From contig NZ_AP025482.1 in NCBI RefSeq assembly GCF_024347435.1, positions 70,645 through 134,644 on the forward strand: a stretch of 64,000 bases of DNA. Reading direction: 5' to 3'. Positions 29,119 through 38,266 of the stretch are shown here, piece by piece (position 1 is the first letter of the stretch; each line of letters begins with the position of its first letter). Origin of the DNA: Vibrio cyclitrophicus. GTDB lineage: Bacteria > Pseudomonadota > Gammaproteobacteria > Enterobacterales > Vibrionaceae. Both the position numbers and the translations under genes were made by a program. The notes below the pieces were generated by a model. That model saw only the letters and a list, made by a program, of their open reading frames with translations. It was not told the origin of the DNA and did no database searches.

Positions 29119-29334
29119 ATGACTGATGTTGACAATCTAATTAATAACTTAAAAGTGAACAACTTACCTAGCGATTTTGGTATTATAATCTTGATAATTA
29201 GAAAAAATTCTTCAATACCGACGCTGGGAATAACTAAGAAGAGCAAAGCCTATTTTTCAAGCTTGGAGCTTACCTTACGATTTACTCAGATGATGGCTGC
29301 AAATTTAACTTTAATGAATACCAAAATTGTTTAA
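29119..29334 (+). CDS. Small hypothetical protein upstream of caspase-like gene
   Basis: 71 residues, 'MTDVDNLINNLKVNNLPSD' then a hydrophobic 'FGIIILIIRK' stretch. No recognised domain. Its stop lies 13 bp before the ATG of the caspase-like gene, with that gene's AAGGA between, so the two look like a two-gene operon. It could be a regulator or partner of the protease-like protein; this is inference. The ribosome-binding site is weak. Confidence 0.5.
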   Translation: MTDVDNLINNLKVNNLPSDFGIIILIIRKNSSIPTLGITKKSKAYFSSLELTLRFTQMMAANLTLMNTKIV

Positions 29335-29347
29335 AAAGGAACTAAAG

Positions 29348-30046
29348 ATGGCAAGACATAGTGCTAATCGGGGAATACTGGTGCTGGAAAGTCCATGGGA
29401 GTTGGATGATGGTGACTCTAACCGTTCAAGTGTTGTGCCTTTTATTGAAGGTGTTGCAAAATTAGCAGGGGATACAGAAGTTTACCATGCTAATTTTTAT
29501 GACAAAAAGAGCTTTGAATATGCCTTAGAATGCCTTTGTAAGGTCAGGTTTTCTAACACTATTGTTTATATTGCAGCTCATGGGTACAAGCAGAAAATAG
29601 GTAATATGAAGTTAGAAGATATTCTTTTCGCTATTGGCATGAAATCAAAACAGTACAACATAACAGGGGTCATGTTCGGTTCATGTTTTGTCGGGGGGAA
29701 TACTGAGTTGATCGAAGTCTTCACCACTTCTAATAATTTACGTTGGTGTGCAGGTTATGCTTCGACATCTAACTGGCTAAGTGGCACTTTCATCGATAGT
29801 GCAATCATTGCGCAGATGATCAATTTAGAAGAAAGTGATTTCTCAAATCGAGATACACTTGTTGAGCATCTTGCTTATGCAATATCCCCTTTCTCAGACC
29901 AAATGTATATTGGTGACGATTATAAAGATAACCCTGTAGCTTTGTCGGACTCATTACAGTTTATCGTGCAACCTAAGGGGCAGGGTTACCATCCAAAAAC
30001 GGTTTCGTCGGAAATCTTCACTGCTAAGAAACAGTACGATGTATAA
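29348..30046 (+). CDS. Stand-alone caspase-like (clan CD) protein, function unknown
   Basis: A 232-residue protein with a caspase/CHAT-like layout: 'ILVLESPWEL' strand, then His78 in 'IVYIAAHG' and Cys113 in 'GVMFGSCFVGG', 35 residues apart, followed by 'CAGYASTSNWLSGTFID'. This resembles, from memory, small proteins of the DUF6642 type; unchecked. Start chosen at ATG 29348 (AAGGA seven bases before) rather than TTG 29327. No signal peptide or membrane segment. Follows a 71-residue gene and is flanked by IS110 and IS3 elements, next to a defence remnant, so an abortive-infection or signalling role is possible but unproven. Confidence 0.7.
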   Translation: MARHSANRGILVLESPWELDDGDSNRSSVVPFIEGVAKLAGDTEVYHANFYDKKSFEYALECLCKVRFSNTIVYIAAHGYKQKIGNMKLEDILFAIGMKSKQYNITGVMFGSCFVGGNTELIEVFTTSNNLRWCAGYASTSNWLSGTFIDSAIIAQMINLEESDFSNRDTLVEHLAYAISPFSDQMYIGDDYKDNPVALSDSLQFIVQPKGQGYHPKTVSSEIFTAKKQYDV

Positions 30047-30106
30047 GATATCCGCCACATGGCGGATTAACACGAATGTAGTGGCATAGTGAATTTGGTC
30101 ACTTAG

Positions 30107-31326
<1,220 letters not shown>

Positions 31327-31462
31327 CCACTACATGGAAACTTTCCGCAGTTCTATCCCGAAATTTTCTTTTGATTCATACAATAGATTGATATTGGTTG
31401 TAGTTGATTAAGTTTAGGCTAAGCCTTAACCAATACATAAGTCGAGGAAGTTACGATGCTGT

Positions 31463-32617
31463 TTGTGGCTTCCTCTGATTGGATATAACATCTCTAGAAT
31501 TCGCCATTTTTTACGCTTTTTTTACGCGAACCCTGACTGCGTATCTGATAGAGTCGCTGTTAAGATTTTCTTTCAAATGACTTATATGGCAATGAGTTGG
31601 CTACAGAAGCGTTATATTTTATCAGCGTCGGTGTTTGTTCTTGCACTTGTCGTCTCTTTAGGACTTGATCACTGGTTAGGCTCAACCATCGCGGTGTTGC
31701 TGATACTCCAGCTTTCTATCGTTGTGATTGCCCTTCAATGTCACTCACGAATAGCTTATGTGGCTGGGGTTGCCGAAGCGGTCAGTTTCAACTTCCTCTT
31801 TACCACGCCTCGGTATTCGCTTCAGATGTTCCACCTAGATGACATCATTAACTTACTTGTTTTTATTGTGGTTGCCTTTACCACTAGCCAGCTCGCTGAA
31901 CGATATCGACGCCAACAAAATGCGCTAGAACAAGTGCAACTACGCCACCAAATTTTGCTCTCCGTATCTCATGATTTGAGAACCCCGCTCGCGGGGATTA
32001 TAGGCAATCTCACCACTTTCAAAGAATATCAGACGCAACTTCAAGCCAAAGAAAAGGATGAACTGCTCGACAGTGCCATCAAAGAAAGCCATCGCTTACA
32101 CCAATACATAGAGAACCTTTTGCAAGCGACGAAATTGCAGCACGGCGTGGTTCGCATCCAGAAGCAACAAGAATCCATTGTACATATTGTAAAAAGCGTC
32201 ATTGGCCGTTTCTCTTCATCCATCACAAGTATTGAGGTTGTCGTCAATGGGGCGGTTTCATTGGTTGATGTCAGTCGGGCTTTGCTAGAGCAGGCGTTAT
32301 TTAATGTATTAGACAATGCGCTGCGCTATTCCCCCAAAGATAAACAGGTCAGTGTGACAATTTATCAGAGTCAGCAGAATGTGATGATTGATGTCTACAA
32401 CCAAGGCCAATCACTGCAACCTGATGAAGCAGGACGAATGTTCGAGTTGTTTTATTCGGGCAAGGAAAAAAGAAGTGACGATTCTGGCTCAGGCCTTGGG
32501 TTGAGTGTGGCAAAAGGCGTGGTCTCAGCCCATCAAGGTCATATCGAATGTGTAGAACTGCAACAAGGTTGTCTGATTAGGATTTCGCTACCAAGCAGTC
32601 AACAAGGAGAGCAGTAG
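31463..32617 (+). CDS. KdpD-like sensor histidine kinase (short form)
   Basis: A membrane histidine kinase resembling the C-terminal half of KdpD: DUF4118 membrane region with about four helices (residues 50-140, 'LLQ..NFLFTTPRYSLQMF' zone), phosphorylated His170 in 'SVSHDLRTPLAG', and an ATPase domain with 'NVLDNALRYSP' and 'GSGLGLSV'. It lacks the KdpD cytoplasmic N-terminal domain. The open frame starts at 31463; the ATG at 31577 ('MTYMAMSWLQKRY') is an equally good start. One-base overlap with the response regulator. It likely senses K+ or osmotic state for the downstream Trk/Ktr genes. Confidence 0.88.
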   Translation: MWLPLIGYNISRIRHFLRFFYANPDCVSDRVAVKIFFQMTYMAMSWLQKRYILSASVFVLALVVSLGLDHWLGSTIAVLLILQLSIVVIALQCHSRIAYVAGVAEAVSFNFLFTTPRYSLQMFHLDDIINLLVFIVVAFTTSQLAERYRRQQNALEQVQLRHQILLSVSHDLRTPLAGIIGNLTTFKEYQTQLQAKEKDELLDSAIKESHRLHQYIENLLQATKLQHGVVRIQKQQESIVHIVKSVIGRFSSSITSIEVVVNGAVSLVDVSRALLEQALFNVLDNALRYSPKDKQVSVTIYQSQQNVMIDVYNQGQSLQPDEAGRMFELFYSGKEKRSDDSGSGLGLSVAKGVVSAHQGHIECVELQQGCLIRISLPSSQQGEQ

Positions 32618-33315
32618 TGAACTACAAAATACTGGTGGTGGATGATGAGCCTCAAATCCAAACGTTTATGCGCATTTCATTAGCGTCTGAAGGCTTTGAT
32701 TACGTGGGAGCAGACTCGTTAGCCACGGCAAAAGTGCAATTTGAGCGTGTTCAGCCGCATGTGGTGGTGCTCGATTTGGGATTGCCTGATGGTGATGGTA
32801 TCGAGTTCCTCTCGATGATCCGTCAGTCAAGTAAAACACCCGTGCTCATTCTAACGGCACGCGATCAAGAAGAAGAGAAGATCCGCTTGCTTGAAGCAGG
32901 AGCTAACGACTATCTCAGTAAGCCGTTTGGCATTAAAGAACTTATTGTACGGATTAAGGTATTACTGCGAGACTTGGTCAGTGACCATTTTAGCGAGGAT
33001 ATCGTTACTTTTAGTGGGATCAAGTTACAAAAAAGTACCCATCAATGCTGGCTGTACGATACCGAAGTCATTCTGACCAAAAAGGAGTTTGCGTTTCTTG
33101 AAATGCTCATGATTACACCAGGGCAACTTGTGAAACAGACAGACTTGTTGAGAGAGGTGTGGGGCGAAAGTCATACCGACGATACCCATTATCTGCGCGT
33201 ACTGGTTAGCCAGTTGCGCAAAAAACTCAACGACAGTGCAGACGAACAACAGCTCATTAAAACCGAATCAGGGATTGGTTACCGTCTAGTTTCGATGGAG
33301 CCACCTCGTGATTAA
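32617..33315 (+). CDS. KdpE-like response regulator (OmpR family)
   Basis: 232 residues: receiver domain with acidic pocket 'VVDDEP' and phospho-acceptor Asp53 in 'VVVLDLGLPDGD', conserved 'LTARDQ' and Lys in 'LSKPFG', then an OmpR-type winged helix ('LTKKEFAFLEML', 'VLVSQLRKKL'). GTG start shares a base with the kinase stop codon, and its end overlaps the TrkH gene start by eight bases, so all three are coupled. It probably regulates the K+ uptake genes behind it. Confidence 0.92.
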   Translation: MNYKILVVDDEPQIQTFMRISLASEGFDYVGADSLATAKVQFERVQPHVVVLDLGLPDGDGIEFLSMIRQSSKTPVLILTARDQEEEKIRLLEAGANDYLSKPFGIKELIVRIKVLLRDLVSDHFSEDIVTFSGIKLQKSTHQCWLYDTEVILTKKEFAFLEMLMITPGQLVKQTDLLREVWGESHTDDTHYLRVLVSQLRKKLNDSADEQQLIKTESGIGYRLVSMEPPRD

Positions 33316-34773
33316 TCTCAAGAACACCGTTCGACTCTTTGTCATGCCCATGCTTTGGATGGGGATTGTGCAAGGTTCATTTGGCTTATTGTCGCTGTTT
33401 GTATTTCAAGATCATATTTCAGGTGACTTTTTTCTCCTTCGGCGGTAATGATGCTCTCTGCTTTTTTGTTATCTGTTCTATTGCGAAAAAGTGATCTGCA
33501 TAAAGTCACGTTTCGAGATGCGTTAATGTTTGCCAGTTTAACTTGGGCATTAACAGGCTTCTTAGGTGCATTGTCGATCCATTTCGTTACCAAAGTCAGT
33601 ATGACTGACGCAATATTTGAGTCCATCAGTGCCTTAACCACCACAGGTGCCACCATCCTGGCTGGCTTGGACGATATGCCAAAATCTTTTCTCTTGTATC
33701 GTCAATTTCTTCAGTGGATGGGTGGGTTAGGCGTGGTGATTTTTGTCGTTGCGGTATTGCCCATGCTCAATGTTGGAGGAATGCGACTGCTTAAAGCAGA
33801 TACGCCTGGACCAATTAAAGATGACAAGCTTTCGCCCCGTATCAATAAGACGGCGCACTATCTATGGGGTGTCTATTTGGCGATTACCGTTGCGTGTGCG
33901 TTGGCTTACTATCTTGCAGGGATGTCGGCTTACGATGCTATTGCGCACAGTTTTACCACGGTTTCAACGGGCAGGTTCTCGACGCATGACGCCAGTATGT
34001 GGCATTTTGAAAGTCACCTTATCCTTATGCTATCTAACATTTTCATGATGTTGGGCGCGATCAGTTTTGGTCTTCATTTTCGAGTATTTCGAAGTGGTTT
34101 TGCAGGGCTACGTCTGTATGTCTCTGATGAAGAGTCAAGAGTATTTATTCTTACAGCGATTGCTCTCTCCTTTGTTTTTGGCTGGTATATTTTTAGCCAT
34201 TCTGCCTATGACGATTTTCTTACCTCACTAAGTTTTGCCATGTTCAGTGTCGTCTCATTTATGACCAGCACAGGATTTGGGGCGGCGAATTTGGGCAGTT
34301 GGCTTGCGGCAAGCGCTCTCTTTTTGGTGTTTTGTGACTATCTTGGTGGTTGCTCAGGTTCAACCGCAGGGGGCAATAAATTTGTGCGCGATATCATCAC
34401 GTTTAAAGTGATTCGCCGAGAAATTCGTCAGCTTACCCACCCCAGAGCCATTTTGCCGATCCGTTATCAAGGGCGTGTTGTAACCTCTGATGTGACCAGT
34501 GCCGTGATGGCTTTTATGTCTCTGGCAGCGCTGACCACCGTGGTGTTCACTTTGCTGATGATGGCAATAGGACTGGACTTTTGGTCGTCTTTTACCGCAG
34601 TGGTGGCGTGTATCAATGTGCTTGGCCCTGGTTTTGGCGTGGTAGCAAGCAATTTTCAACCTGTTTCTGATACAGGCATCTGGATATTAAATCTGGCAAT
34701 GATCCTTGGCCGACTGGAATACTTCACGGTGTTAGCCATAGCCATGTTATTGCCCCACTTTTGGAAAAAATAA
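33308..34773 (+). pseudogene. TrkH-family K+ transporter, broken by a one-base frameshift
   Basis: A K+-translocating membrane subunit with four pore repeats ('TTTGATIL', 'TVSTGRFSTHD', 'STGFGAANLG'). The GTG at 33308 overlaps the regulator stop and encodes the first helix ('VINLKNTVRLFVMPMLW') up to 'HISGDFFLLRR' and a stop at 33443. The rest (441 residues) is open only from the ATG at 33448 in another frame. One extra T in the T6 run at 33428-33433 would give 'GDFFSPSAVMMLSAF' and a full protein of about 488 residues. Either a real null allele, slippage, or a sequencing error. Confidence 0.85.
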
Positions 34774-34786
34774 TAAAGGTATTGTT

Positions 34787-35440
34787 ATGGCACATTTTAC
34801 TGTCATTGGACTTGGGCGTTTTGGTATCGCGGCCAGTCTTGAATTGATCCATCTAGGACACACAGTGACGGGCGTTGATCGCGACCCAAAAATTGTTGAG
34901 AAATATGTCGAGGAGTTAACGCAAGCCATTATTTGTGACTCTACCGATGAGAATGCGCTGCGTGAATTAGATCTTGGCAACAGTGAAGCGGTATTGATCG
35001 CGATTGGGGAAGATATGCAGTCAAGTTTGCTTTGCACTTTGGCATTGAAAAATCTCGGTGTTAAAGAGATTTGGGTTAAGGCCAGTACCAAAGCACATCA
35101 CACCATAGTGTCGAAACTTGGCGTTCGACGTATTATCCATCCAGAAGAGGAAATGGGCGTGCGTGTCGCTCAGGCACTAAACTACCCTATGGTGAATAAC
35201 TACTTGTCCTTAGGTCATGGCTTGTATGTGGTTGAAATTCATATCAGAGCGTCATTACACGACACACCGATTGGACAAATTCTTGGTGATGCCAAAGGCA
35301 GTGTGCAAACGGTTCTCATCAAACGTGAACAAGACGTGCTCAATCAAATTGGTCATGATTTTGTCTTGAAAGCGAATGATATCATTCTGTTGTGCGGCAC
35401 TCGCGCTGAGCTAAAATACCTCGCTCCAAGGTTGGTGTGA
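34787..35440 (+). CDS. ktrA: KtrA/TrkA-type K+ uptake regulatory subunit
   Basis: 217-residue cytoplasmic gating ring protein: N-terminal RCK Rossmann fold 'FTVIGLGRFGIAASLE' that binds nucleotide, and a C-terminal RCK_C domain (about 140-217, 'DTPIGQILG...NDIILLCGT'). It opens and closes the Ktr/Trk channel in response to ATP/ADP or NAD(H). Thirteen bases after the TrkH gene and one base before KtrB, so one operon. Confidence 0.9.
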   Translation: MAHFTVIGLGRFGIAASLELIHLGHTVTGVDRDPKIVEKYVEELTQAIICDSTDENALRELDLGNSEAVLIAIGEDMQSSLLCTLALKNLGVKEIWVKASTKAHHTIVSKLGVRRIIHPEEEMGVRVAQALNYPMVNNYLSLGHGLYVVEIHIRASLHDTPIGQILGDAKGSVQTVLIKREQDVLNQIGHDFVLKANDIILLCGTRAELKYLAPRLV

Positions 35441-35441
35441 T

Positions 35442-36806
35442 ATGGTTCAGTGGCATCCCTCTATCACGCCGATAGAACGTAAACCCAAGTCAGGAAAAAA
35501 AATAGTGGGTGCGCCGCCACTAATTTTAAGTGGCAGCTTTTTACTGCTCATCTTGCTGGGTACGGCATTACTCAAACTGCCTATCGCGGTTCATGAGCCT
35601 ATCACTTGGATACAGAGTTTGTTCACGGCTACCTCAGCCGTAACGGTGACAGGGCTAGTGGTGGTTGATACAGGCACTCAGTTCACCTTATTTGGGCAAG
35701 TTGTCATCGCTTTACTCATTCAGTGTGGTGGCCTCGGACTCATGACCTTTGCTATTGTGACCTTGATTGCTTTGGGAGGGAAAATCGGCTTTTTAGAGCG
35801 TACCGTCGCAAGAGAAGCATTTAATCAAACCGACTCCTCAACGCTTGTTGCGACCGCTAAATCCGTGCTTATGTTTGCTCTGACCGTCGAACTGGTTGGG
35901 ATGACCATACTGACCTGGTATTGGAGCGATGAGCTTGGCTGGGCAACCAGTCTATTTCACGGTTTTTTCTATACCATCAGTGCATTTAATAATGCAGGGT
36001 TTGCCTTAAGTGCTGATAGCTTAATGCCTTATGTGGATGACCCCGTCGTTAACCTGACGATTACAGGATTATTTATCATTGGCGGGTTAGGCTTTTCGGT
36101 TTGGATGGATTTAAAGCGAAACCGTCGCTGGTCAAAGCTGACGGTTTATAGCCGCATGATGATAACGGGAACCGTGCTTATCAATGCCGTGGCATTGATA
36201 GCTATCTACCTAATCGAGCGTGATAACCCCAACACCTTAGCGCCACTCAGCGAACTCGGTAAGTGGCTGGCTTCTTGGTTTCAGGCCGTGACTCCACGAA
36301 CCGCAGGCTTTAATACACTTGCGATTGACCAACTCGAAGATGCAACAACGGCAATTATTCTAGTGCTGATGTTCATTGGTGGTGGTTCGTTAAGTACCGC
36401 AAGTGGCATCAAAGTTGTCACCTTTATGGTATTGATTTTATCGACGTACGCTTACTTACGTCGTGATGAGCAAATCCATGTGTTTAAACGTGAAATCGCG
36501 AAAGATACGATCAGCAAAGCTCTTGCACTGACGATGATTTCGGTTGTGGTGACGTGGTTAGCCATCTTTGCATTACTGTTGACGGAAAATGCCCCGATGA
36601 TAGATGTCGTGTTTGAAGCGGTTTCAGCATTAGGTACGGTGGGTTTATCTCGTGGTTTAACAGGTCAGCTTTCCGCATCGGGTGAACTCATTATCATCTT
36701 TATGATGTATATGGGAAGATTGGGACCATTAACCTTTGCGTACTTTTTAGCCAGCCCACGCCAGAAAAAACTGCGTTTTGCGGAGACAAAATTAGCCATT
36801 GGATGA
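35442..36806 (+). CDS. ktrB: KtrB-type Na+-dependent K+ transporter subunit
   Basis: 454-residue membrane protein of the TrkH/KtrB family with four M1-P-M2 repeats; selectivity stretches seen as 'TSAVTVTGLVVVDTG', 'SAFNNAGFALS', 'TPRTAGFNT' and 'ALGTVGLSRGL'. Uses KtrA as partner. Last gene of a kinase-regulator-TrkH-KtrA-KtrB operon, a layout that ties K+ uptake to a dedicated two-component system. Confidence 0.93.
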   Translation: MVQWHPSITPIERKPKSGKKIVGAPPLILSGSFLLLILLGTALLKLPIAVHEPITWIQSLFTATSAVTVTGLVVVDTGTQFTLFGQVVIALLIQCGGLGLMTFAIVTLIALGGKIGFLERTVAREAFNQTDSSTLVATAKSVLMFALTVELVGMTILTWYWSDELGWATSLFHGFFYTISAFNNAGFALSADSLMPYVDDPVVNLTITGLFIIGGLGFSVWMDLKRNRRWSKLTVYSRMMITGTVLINAVALIAIYLIERDNPNTLAPLSELGKWLASWFQAVTPRTAGFNTLAIDQLEDATTAIILVLMFIGGGSLSTASGIKVVTFMVLILSTYAYLRRDEQIHVFKREIAKDTISKALALTMISVVVTWLAIFALLLTENAPMIDVVFEAVSALGTVGLSRGLTGQLSASGELIIIFMMYMGRLGPLTFAYFLASPRQKKLRFAETKLAIG

Positions 36807-37237
36807 GTTTTCAAGGCTAACACAAGGAAGTGCTCAAATGCTTAATGAATTAACATTTATTGCAATCTCACAACCGTAAACAGCTTTAATTGCCAGTAGT
36901 GCGAATTACTGCGGGTGTCTTCTTATAAAAACTCTCGTGGTGAAAATTAGCTGTGAAGTAGATAAGAAGATTTACGCGTTGTAGACATACAAACTTCATT
37001 GCAGGACTACTTGAAATAATCTGAAATATTAGCGTACTCCAGAGATCGTAACTCAGAAATGACCAGAACCTTCACAGATGGCACTTCTCAATTCAGAAGT
37101 GCCCTATTATTGGCGAGACCTTTTACTCATTCACACCCTGTTCATGGGCTTTTACCGCACTAAAACTTATCCATTCTTCTCATGTTGTTAATCCCCGAGG
37201 TGTTTCAAGGGGTGTAGATTCCACCTTTCCTTCAGCG
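36807..37237. other. Gap with hairpin and C-terminal remnant
   Basis: No intact gene in 430 bp. It holds a perfect 9-bp hairpin GGCACTTCT (37080-37088)/AGAAGTGCC (37095-37103), probably a terminator, and next to it the minus-strand gene end 'FSAVKAHEQGVNE' plus stop (37123-37164), related to the remnant at 22959-23000. The rest shows no structure I can name. Confidence 0.45.
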
Positions 37238-37550
37238 TTAGCTAACCTTAAGTTCTTTTTCGATCAGTTTGTAGGTGTTGAGGTAGTTTTTGATTTCTTC
37301 AGAACTCGCTTTCTGTCGGTTAGGCCAATCAAGCTCACTAATCATTACAGAACCTAGCCCATAAAAGCCGATTCAATAAAGGCAGCTTTCTGCTCAACTG
37401 TCGAGACTAAGTCGCGCTGCCAAACAGGTAGAAGCCAATAAATCGGTTTGTCCAAGGAGCATCACTTGGTTCTTTGCCACCACAAATGAGTATTTCTAAT
37501 GGGCGTGATTCAGAGTTAAATCTAATAATTGATTTTGGTAATCTACTCAT
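37238..37550 (-). pseudogene. DUF262-like gene remnant
   Basis: Starts 'MSRLPKSIIRFNSESRPLEI' at 37550, then shifts frame to 'PVWQRDLVSTVEQKAAFIES', which is the conserved 'P.WQR..V....QK..FIES' motif of DUF262 (ParB-like, as in GmrS-type restriction proteins). An in-frame stop follows 'AFMG', and the end reads 'YKLIEKELKVS'. At roughly 100 codons it is far shorter than usual DUF262 proteins, so a deleted remnant. Confidence 0.5.
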
Positions 37551-37737
37551 CTTATTTCCCTAAAGCACTTTAATAATCAAGCCTTCAGCGATGAAATTAA
37601 CACTTCACTGCCGACAGGCAGCTTAGCCTTGGGTAAGCATGCTGATAGACTTAAGGTTACATATCAACGCTGTACGTAAAAAATATGTAGTATAATTAGA
37701 CATATACCTCATTCGTTCCACACAAAGTACCAGGCAC

Positions 37738-37765
37738 AAAAAAGCCTCGTGCTTGGCGAGGCTTT
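37738..37765 (-). terminator. Terminator of the toxin gene
   Basis: On the minus strand AAAGCCTCG/CGAGGCTTT (9-bp stem, 37741-37749 with 37757-37765) is followed by a T-run. The stem overlaps the toxin's stop codon. Confidence 0.8.
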
Positions 37766-38069
37766 AGTCATCTAAATGTTCTGGATACATCTCGATAAAA
37801 GTTTCCTGACTGCCCAACGCCATTAGGGTCAAGACTAACGTCCCGTCTTCATTGTAGTTGTACCCGAGCAAGGTGAGCTGTTTGTTTATCTTAAACTTGT
37901 GCACCCTAAGAAAAGACAAATTACCTTTCTTCATCACGCCAATAAAAGGGTTTTCTGTAACCTCTTTCACTGCTTTATCTAGCTCTTGTTTCTGGTTTTT
38001 GTGTAGCTTTTTTACAGCCTTGGCAAATGTCGTAGTTTGCTCAATCTTTGTTACTTTCGCTAAATTCAT
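37764..38069 (-). CDS. RelE/ParE-superfamily toxin
   Basis: A 101-residue protein with the RelE/ParE plan: basic N-terminal helices ('FAKAVKKLHKNQKQELDKAV'), then beta strands ('FLRVHKFKINKQLTLLGY', 'LVLTLMALGSQETFI'). It likely acts as an mRNA interferase or gyrase toxin, and is neutralised by the protein encoded just upstream, whose gene overlaps the toxin start by about 29 bp. It sits beside a tyrosine recombinase, a common place for addiction modules. Confidence 0.75.
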   Translation of the reverse strand: MNLAKVTKIEQTTTFAKAVKKLHKNQKQELDKAVKEVTENPFIGVMKKGNLSFLRVHKFKINKQLTLLGYNYNEDGTLVLTLMALGSQETFIEMYPEHLDD

Positions 38070-38217
38070 AAGAGGTCGTATTCCCGCGCTCTAATTCGGC
38101 ATGAGCGATTATTGCCTGTAGTACGAACTCATAGGTTAAGTCAGGGTTATCTTCCATGAGCTTGCCTAGATTTAACAACACAAGAAAAAGATAGCTTCTT
38201 GGTTTGAGGGATACCAA
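38041..38217 (-). CDS. Putative antitoxin overlapping the toxin start
   Basis: A short open frame that ends inside the toxin gene ('TTSYEFSESNKD' then TGA at 38041). The sequence '...KPRSYLFLVLLNLGKLMEDN' and 'LTYEFVLQAIIAHAELERG' looks coding. No ATG exists near its beginning: a TTG at 38217 gives 58 residues, GTG at 38181 gives 46 and ATG at 38157 gives 38. The frame stays open further up to the 14-bp inverted repeat. Start and function are uncertain; placement and overlap suggest the antitoxin. Confidence 0.5.
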   Translation of the reverse strand: MVSLKPRSYLFLVLLNLGKLMEDNPDLTYEFVLQAIIAHAELERGNTTSYEFSESNKD

Positions 38218-38232
38218 GTTACCTAAAGCATA

Positions 38233-38266
38233 ATAGTGTGATATAATTACATTTATATCACACTAT
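38233..38266. promoter_or_regulatory. 14-bp inverted repeat between the TA pair and the recombinase
   Basis: Perfect arms ATAGTGTGATATAA (38233-38246) and TTATATCACACTAT (38253-38266) with a 6-base spacer TTACAT. The right arm runs into the first possible ATG of the recombinase. It could be an operator controlling both divergent units or a recombinase core site. Confidence 0.6.
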
